From positions 186,001-250,000 of the forward strand of contig NW_024882303.1 in the NCBI RefSeq assembly GCF_019059575.1: a stretch of 64,000 nucleotides of DNA, read 5' to 3'. Positions 57,549-64,000 of the stretch are shown one piece after another. The DNA is from Amphibalanus amphitrite (lineage: Eukaryota > Arthropoda > Thecostraca > Balanomorpha > Balanidae). Numbering within the stretch: position 1 is the first letter of the stretch; each line of letters begins with the position of its first letter. Both the position numbers and the translations under genes were made by a program. The notes under the pieces were generated by a model. It did not search any database and was not told the origin of the DNA. It worked only from the letters and a program-made list of their open reading frames with translations.

Positions 57549-58687
57549 CTGTGGATGGAAGAGGGAGGGAGGTCAGCAGGAAGTCAGGGAGGTCACACAG
57601 GGAAGCAGGAGTCTGCCAGGTCAGTAGGGGTCTGGCAGGTCAGCATGGATCATTGAAGTCAGCGGGGATCACAGAGATAGTTAAGTAGGGATCTAGCTGG
57701 CCAGTAGTCGAAGGTCGAAGCATATAGGAGATTTACGCTGCCTCGAATGTCAATGCTACGCTGAAACATGGTTTATGATCTGTTACAATAGTCATACGTC
57801 TGGTAATACGAGCCGGTGTCAGGCATCCGTTATTTGGGTTACGGAATGCTCCAACGTGTCTGTTGGCATAACACACCGAAGGAAATCTACCCAAAGCCTT
57901 AGCCGAGATATTTGTGAAATAAAATATGTAGTTACGATAGCATTCAGCTATTCTTCTTTCATACATGCCCATTACACTATATTAAACATGTATAATTAGC
58001 TGCAGATGGGCTCTTATTTCGGAAGACATTACTCATCTGAAGTCCTTGGAACAGCGCGTCGCCCTGTATAACAAGGTGTTCTAGGTTCGTTGGTTACTGC
58101 ATGCCGATAACAAATGTACCGCTCACATTGCGGCTCGGATTTCTCTCAATCATAATCCATATACTTAACCAGACACGTCAATTTCAACTCGTGACTCCTT
58201 GCAACAGCTGCGCGTACAGTAACACCACGCCTGCCTACCGCGACAAGTCACTACCACCAACGTGCGAAAGTCTCGCGATGCAATAAAGCCCAATATCAAG
58301 GACACGGCGTCGCCAGTCTCAGCGCTAGGGGCGAACCACAGCTGCGCTGGTGTCAGCACCCACACAATCCCGGTAACACTAGTAACACCGGCGGCACTCG
58401 TCCGAGCCCCGGCGCCATCCCTGACAGAACTACAGTCCAGGCTGATGAGAGATCATGGAGATATACAACAAGAGAGTAAACACTGACCAGACAGAAACTG
58501 TCCACTAGATGGCCACGAGCCGATGATGGCCGGAGGGGCCAGCGGCCCCCTACGAAGACAAATAAACAGTGTGGCCCAGAGTATGACCAGTGACCACGTG
58601 AAGATGGAAATGCCACAGCGAGCAAGCCGCGGGCATTCCACTCTGACCGAATATCTCGGTAAATACGCCGAGGTCGGGTAATTTTGT
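57549..58687 (-). other. presumed intron of the synthetase gene
   Basis: No exon of the editing or TGS domain recognised, and no RNA gene. Confidence 0.4.
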
Positions 58688-58930
58688 ATTTACCAGAGTG
58701 CCTTGAGAAAAGACCATGAAAGTAAACGAATTCTTTATCCCAGGAATATGGTGTGAGGCTTCAGCGTATTTACCAGCGTGCCTTGAGAAAAGACCATGGA
58801 AGTAAACGAATGTAGTTATCCCAGGAATGTGGAGTGAGACTTCAGCGTATTTACCAGCGTGCCTTGAGAAAAGACCATGAAAGTAAACGAATTCAGTTAT
58901 CCCAGGAATATGGTGTGAGGCTTCAGCGTA
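58688..58930. repeat. three-copy 80-bp tandem repeat
   Basis: Units start GTATTTACCAG(A/C)GTGCCTTG at 58688, 58767 and 58847 and are nearly identical (GAAAAGACCATG(A/G)AAGTAAA then ATCCCAGGAAT). They end directly at the hAT-like element. Confidence 0.9.
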
Positions 58931-59411
58931 TGACAAACAGTGTCAGAAAAGTGGCCGTTTTCTCAATTTTTTTGAACTTGGAAGATTTGTTCCGTGAGAT
59001 TTTTCACTGCTAATAATCACTTTTTTATTCCGTCACTGACTAAATATCAACTGCAACTGGGCATCACAGGACTGAAAGGGAAACTTACTAAAGAAACATG
59101 TTAATTGAAAATTTGACACTTGTGCTTTGTTCTGTTTTCAGATCTCCAAAGCAGCAAGCAAGCATCCTGCAAATACTATTGAAGCAGACAAGAAGCAGTT
59201 GCTCCACAATTTCACCATGCAATCATCATAATTGGATCAGTCAAAATGCCAGTCATGATTACTTTCCAAAGTTGAAGTGCTTACAAGGTAGAACTATTGA
59301 CAATTACCATGTCAAACTATCCAGCACGTTTTAAAACAAGCGTGAAGGAATGAATCCAGTATACGTGCCTTGAATGTATGCTATTGAGTGTGTTTGTGAA
59401 ATAAATTATAC

Positions 59412-59579
59412 TTTATTCACGCCTTCCCGTGAGTAAAGGATATTTGATGCACGAGTGGGATCATTTAAACACGAGTGTGTAAATTTCACGAGTGAAACGA
59501 GTGAAATTTACACACGAGTGTTTAAATGATCCCATGAGTGCATCAAATATCCTTTACTCACGGGAAGGCGTGAATAAAA
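59412..59579. repeat. near-perfect 168-bp palindrome
   Basis: Two arms of about 84 bp centred near 59495, from TTTATTCACGCCTTCCCGTG to its reverse complement, with almost no spacer (TTTCACGAGTGAAACGAGTG centre). Confidence 0.85.
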
Positions 59580-60222
59580 TCTATTTTAGTATGATTCCCC
59601 GTGTCGCTCAAGTTCTTAGCATTGAGTATTTCAGCGCTCCGGTCAGGATTGTTGAAGGGTTTTTTTTTGGGGGGGGGAGAGTTAAAGAAAAAAGGGGCTT
59701 GGCTTTTTGGGGGAGCAAAAATTGATTCACGCGTCAATTAAACGCATGATTTAGCGTATATATTGGTCACCATTCCATCCAACTTCTTATGGCACCGATG
59801 TAAAAAAAAAAACTCATGCATTTGAGTTCATCAATCCAGTCTTCGAATTTTTTCAACGCCCATTTTGTTTGTCGGGGGGCTGTTCCTTTCTGTTCAGCTT
59901 GTCGAACCATGTTTTCCAGCTCTTCTTCTCCCATCTCCGAGCTGCTCCCATCATCATTATCAATATCCATACAGCTAGCTGATCAGAAAAATAATATAAA
60001 GAAATTCACAAATATGTAGAGCAAAACCAGATAACAATCACTGGCTTTTAGAAGAGCAGCTTGAATGCGCTCGTCAACAAGAAGCAAAATCTGTCGAGAG
60101 TAAAACGAAAAAATTAACGCGTGATTTATTTTATTGACGCGTGCAGTCTTTTCTGCACTGGATCTTTTACTTTGATTGCGGTAAAAAAGCCGAGAACGCA
60201 CGGGGAATCATATTAAAATAAA
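59580..60222. mobile_element. probable nested inverted-repeat element
   Basis: ATTTTAGTATGATTCCCCGTG near 59583-59604 is matched in inverted form by CACGGGGAATCATATTAAAAT near 60199-60219. It lies inside the hAT-like element and abuts the palindrome at 59412-59579. Target duplication not resolved. Confidence 0.45.
59767..59970 (-). pseudogene. short coding remnant, possibly from a Crypton/DUF3504-type protein
   Basis: 67-codon frame: an acidic start (MDIDNDDGSSSEMGEEELEN) then RQTKWALKKFEDWIDE. The TKWAL-x-x-FEDW pattern recalls the N-terminus of DUF3504/Crypton-type and ZMYM-like proteins in other invertebrates. That match is from memory. The frame soon loses similarity. Confidence 0.3.
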
Positions 60223-62099
60223 TGTTTCCATCACATTTCTGACCCGTTTGTCTACGAATGAGAATCAGTTTACGAAAGAGAATCAGCCCTTGACAGAATG
60301 ATGCCTCCCTACCATCCAATTCAACCATGATCACCTGCATGTCACGTGCACGGAATGAGATTAGATGCTTCTTACGATAAATCAATATTATCACGAACAA
60401 CCACCCATACCTGCGACTTGAATAGAAAGTCCTCACCACAATGTCTTTGCACCATGCACAATCCACACCACGTTTATGGGTACACTGCCCGGGGTGGACA
60501 CTGCCATTTCTTTTGCGTATTCTTTCATCAAATCAGTAACCATCGATTTCCTGCTTTCTCGTCCACTATTGGGCAGAAAATGATCTTTATATGCAGAAAA
60601 AGCTGATATCAAGAACAACTAAACACTGCTTTTGACCGTGATGCGCATTATTTGTCGAATTTCCCAAAAGACGCTCTTTCGACCTTTCAGTGAGGCTGCC
60701 ATATCCTCATAACGGCATTTCAATGGCAGTGCATTTCTCAATTTATGATATTCTTGTTCCGCGACACGGAACAAAAGTAAGGGTAGAATAAAGGTTGAAA
60801 TAGGCTTGCAATCGGTTCAAATTTGGTATGGCATCGTAGATTGTTCAATTCTGATTGTTTCTATGCCAATTTTTTATATTTTTATAGACGTTTTCATATA
60901 GTTTTATCGAAACGCCGTGACCATGTTTCGTCACGGAACAACTCACTAAATTTGGAACGTTTAAGCATTTCCGACTATATTTTATTAAAAATTGGATACC
61001 GTTAGAATCGTTGAGAGACGGCGCTTTTCATAGCATAAAATTCTTGCCCAGTTGATGCCGATTACAGGTATAATACCGACATATGCTGATATCACTTTTA
61101 CATGAAGTAATGTTTGTCTAGGGCATAAAATCCCTTTGCTTTTTAACATATTATTTGGAATGAAGCAGCCAGCTTGAGGTCAAATATACATTTATTTTAT
61201 ATTATTTTTGCATTTTATATGCTATTTTGAAGTATTCATTAATTTGAATCAATTTTATCAAATTGAAAACCAGTAAAGAGGAAATCCCTTTCCTCTAATT
61301 TCCCTCGCCAGCGGGCCTCCGCGCCATTTCTCAAGGCTCGAGGTGCGAGGGCTCCGTTTGGGGAAGCGCGTGGACAATAATCTATTATTGATTATAATCA
61401 ATAATCATATGTGGCATGTTTTTTGGGGGGGTTGTCTTGCACAAGACCTTTTACTTAAAGTGCTGGCATGTTTTTGTGTCTTTGTGGTTCGTTGTTTGTT
61501 TCAAGCTGGATTGCGTCAAATTTGTCAAACTTGTATTAGATAGGATAGGTAGGTACAAGGCCATTTATACTGATACCATATAGGTAGGTAGGTACCAGTC
61601 CACTTGGTTATGTTTTGATGTTGCTTTAATGTATTTCAAATAGTATTTCAATATACTCAGCAGTTTTTGTTTCATGTTAAAATGTGGCATGAAAAGCATA
61701 TGAAGAAAAGCGGATGTTGTGTATATTTTATACCCCATTCATATTTCTCACTTCATTCACAATTTTAATAATAATTTGTATATTTTCCATCATGAATAAT
61801 TTTAAGCATCAGTGGTCATCCATTACCTACATGTCCAGATTTCCTAACTAGTTATAAATAAGTAACACTTGGGCTGTGAGACCACAACCTGCTGTGCTCC
61901 TTGAACCCTTATTTTATATGTAGAAGCTGCTGTTTCTGACTGAGACTCTGGCAAATATCTTTATACTTAAAGCGTACCTATAACAATACGCTTGGCCCTA
62001 CAGTGCCTTACCTACTTCAGGATTTTTGTTCCGTGAGCAGCCAAAAATTTTGTTCCGTGAACTTAGATCCCAAACCACTTTTCTGACACTGATGACAAA

Positions 62100-62728
62100 G
62101 TGGAAACTTACGAGTCCTGCACGGTGCGCACGCCACCTAAGTGTTTGCCAGATGATTATTTGTTGAAGGACTGATTAGTCGGTTTCAGGGTCGGAGAGAG
62201 ACAGTGGTCCGCATCTTTAGTCGGGGTCTATAGGTGTAACAGGAACTGTGGCTAACCGCGGACGGCACTGTCATTGTGCGGCCAGTTGGTGCATAAACCA
62301 CCTCGCCCTGCCGCCTTTAGCAGTGGGTGAATTACTGACGCGATTCGTGATGACTCTCAATCAGCACCGCTGCCATCACGTTGCTCCTGCAGCCCGCACC
62401 CTACAGAAAGCATTGCTATTCGCCCGCCCGTTTTGCAATGGCCGGAGGGTGGGGCCATAACGACTTATTAAGGCTAGGGTCCCAGAACAGCTTGCTTCGG
62501 CTTTCTCAGACTGGCCTCATAGCAGTCGTATATACGATCTGCCCCGCCCCGCCCGGATGTCATCTAACTAACATACGTTAACCGTTTATCACTTCTGGCA
62601 TAAAAACAACTGGTCGCTAGCACGTGCGCACTGCGCACGGCGTGAACTTTCACCTGATCACACAAACTCACATTTATATCGATCAGGCCCGCTGTAAGCC
62701 CCGCCTTTTCACCAGTAGCACCACGCCG
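62100..62728. other. no gene seen
   Basis: Between the hAT-like element and the LINE 3' end; nothing recognised. Confidence 0.4.
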
Positions 62729-64000
62729 GTTTGTTTGTTTGTTTATTGGGGCTTTAGGGCGCGTCGACTGCAAAGGTCATTTTGCGCCCATAACGTCGCG
62801 CTAGTAAAACAAGTGTTTCAAAAGAAGAAACTTTCTAGATATCAAGACTAGAAAGTAAAAGACTTTATAAAAAAAAGACAGGGTAAAATAAAACAACGCA
62901 AAAGCGTCGTAACAGACAACTGACTAGACAAGGAGACTAGAGAGGATTTGGGTCAGGTCGAGTAAATCGCTTGGAATTTGACTGCACGGATAAAGGAAAA
63001 GATGTTGCCAGATAAAACCCAGGGTGACTCGTCACCCAGCAGGCGGCGGACAGTGGTACCCGGAACGATGCGGCCGAGGTAGCGCGTCCGGTCTGGTTCT
63101 AAAAGTGGACAAGATAAAAGCACGTGGGCGACGGTGAGAGGCACGGCGCACCCGCCGCAAACGGGCTGCTCATCTCCGCGGAGAAGGTGGCCATGCGTCG
63201 CATACGTATGACCGATGCGGAGCCTGCATAAAATCACTTCGTTTGACCTGTTGTCTTGCGAGCAAGACCTCCAATGCTCCAGAGTCGGCTTCACCTCTCG
63301 GAGCTTCCTGCCTCCACGCAGGCGCCACTCTGCCTGCCACTCCGTTAGAATAAAAGATCGTACAGCAGGGTAAAAATCACGCGCCGGCAATGGCAACCGA
63401 CGAGTGCAGGGTGCTGCAGCAGCACGCCTTGCAGCCGCGTCTGCCAGCTCATTGCCATGAACGCCAACGTGACTGGGAATCCAGCAGAACTGAACAGATT
63501 TACCCGATTGTTCTACTGACTGAAGCCGAGCTAAAATGTCTTGAACGATCGGGTCGGCTGGATTAAAACTCCGTAGGGCCAACAGGCTGCTTAGGGAGTC
63601 CGATAAAATCAAGTAAAAAGGTCCGTCCGATACCTCAATAAAACACAAAGCCTTCTCGATGGCAACAAGTTCCGATGAAAACACCGAGGCGAAAGATGGC
63701 AACGAAAATGAACGGGTATCGTCGCCAGCGACGAAAGAACAGCCCGCTCCCTCAGGTGTTTTAGAGCCGTCTGTGAATACAGGAATAAAACCATCGTAAG
63801 AGGCAAGGTGTTCCAAGGCTCGGACTCGTGCCTCTGCAGGCAGCAACTTGCCATTTGGAACTGCAGAAAGCGAAAGATCCACCTGTGGACTGACACTTTT
63901 CCACGGTGGAGGGGGCGCAGCCCAGGTACGACGAACGTTACGCAATGCTATGTCAACTATTGAAAACAGTTCTTTCATGCGCACTCCGAACGAGGGTCGT
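62729..64000 (-). mobile_element. 3' end of a LINE, continuing past the window
   Basis: Minus-strand order: end of ORF2, about 200 bp of 3' untranslated sequence, then a (CAAA)n tail (TTTG repeats at 62730-62744 on the plus strand), as seen at the 3' ends of several LINE clades. The element is open at the right edge. Confidence 0.8.
62953..64000 (-). CDS. LINE ORF2 C-terminus: RNase H domain and zinc-knuckle-like end
   Basis: The frame is open at the window edge: the codons before 63984 read RPSFG and continue in phase, so the apparent start there (GTG) is internal. RNase H residues are visible in order: Asp in PVFTDGSKT, Glu in SSELVAIEKAL, Asp in LILSDSLSS, and the last Asp in HGNELADAAARRA after CWIPSHVGVHG. 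The C-terminus has CGGCAVPLTVAHVLLSC, a C-x2-C...H...C pattern usual in I/Jockey/R1-type LINEs that carry RNase H. It ends at the TGA/TAG-type stop by 62953. The sequence shows no break in 343 residues, so the copy may be young. Confidence 0.85.
   Translation of the reverse strand, partial: RPSFGVRMKELFSIVDIALRNVRRTWAAPPPPWKSVSPQVDLSLSAVPNGKLLPAEARVRALEHLASYDGFIPVFTDGSKTPEGAGCSFVAGDDTRSFSLPSFASVFSSELVAIEKALCFIEVSDGPFYLILSDSLSSLLALRSFNPADPIVQDILARLQSVEQSGKSVQFCWIPSHVGVHGNELADAAARRAAAAPCTRRLPLPARDFYPAVRSFILTEWQAEWRLRGGRKLREVKPTLEHWRSCSQDNRSNEVILCRLRIGHTYATHGHLLRGDEQPVCGGCAVPLTVAHVLLSCPLLEPDRTRYLGRIVPGTTVRRLLGDESPWVLSGNIFSFIRAVKFQAIYST

Larger units (their letters stand above)
58938..62091. mobile_element. 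composite hAT-like element with 8-bp target duplication
   Basis: Ends are CAGTGTCAGAAAAGTGG and CCACTTTTCTGACACTG. ATGACAAA flanks both sides (58930-58937 and 62092-62099). Subterminal copies of TTGTTCCGTGA occur near both ends (58988; 62029 and 62051), with further TTGTTCCGCGACACGGAACA and CACGGAACAA copies at about 60752-60774 and 60934, which suggests transposase-binding repeats. The 3.15-kb interior is AT-rich and nested. No intact transposase is seen. Confidence 0.75.

Noticed and set aside
58353-58936. Minus frames near 58.4-58.9 kb as upstream synthetase exons
   Set aside because: No similarity to TGS or editing domains; part is the 80-bp tandem repeat.

Overview
This is animal (eukaryotic) genomic DNA. 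It has long split genes with GT-AG introns, GC-rich exons in more AT-rich surroundings, CT microsatellites, and many DNA transposons. The recognisable proteins and transposon families suggest an invertebrate, plausibly a crustacean or other arthropod, but nothing here fixes the species. No bacterial operons, CRISPR arrays, rRNA or convincing tRNA genes were seen.

Layout. 1-3.2 kb: two inverted-repeat elements and a CT microsatellite. 3.27-35.25 kb (+): a 17-exon gene for a bifunctional peptidylglycine alpha-amidating monooxygenase (PAM). I could assemble it in phase from signal peptide through the PHM and PAL domains to a membrane segment and cytosolic tail (862 aa). Its introns hold hAT-like and TTAA-type elements, several nested. 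38.55-48.91 kb (-): a separate 7-exon gene for a secreted peptidyl-alpha-hydroxyglycine alpha-amidating lyase (PAL, 361 aa), tail-to-tail with PAM. One of its introns carries a 3.4-kb pogo-like transposon. 51.57-52.79 kb (-): a two-exon gene for a small secreted six-cysteine peptide I cannot name. 54.78-57.55 kb (-): the last five exons of threonyl-tRNA synthetase; its 5' exons are not visible. 58.9-62.1 kb: a composite hAT-like element. 62.7-64.0 kb (-): the 3' end of a LINE running off the window edge.

How the genes relate. PAM and PAL act in the last step of neuropeptide maturation: PHM hydroxylates a C-terminal glycine and PAL cleaves it to leave an amide. The window therefore holds a membrane-bound bifunctional enzyme and an extra soluble lyase next to each other, with a small secreted peptide gene close by. 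The peptide has no visible C-terminal amidation signal, so a functional link to it is not shown.

The most unusual signal is that five splice junctions of the two amidation genes are each tandemly duplicated. Each copy carries the splice site plus a stub of exon, with period about 48-126 bp and 1-4 extra copies. Three of the duplicated stubs cover catalytic or metal-binding residues. Also notable are two copies of one TTAA-flanked element in opposite orientation flanking the PAL gene and rich in AGGTCA half-sites, a 1.5-kb element built from inverted decamer arrays with an 8-bp target duplication, and a frame-neutral membrane exon in PAM.
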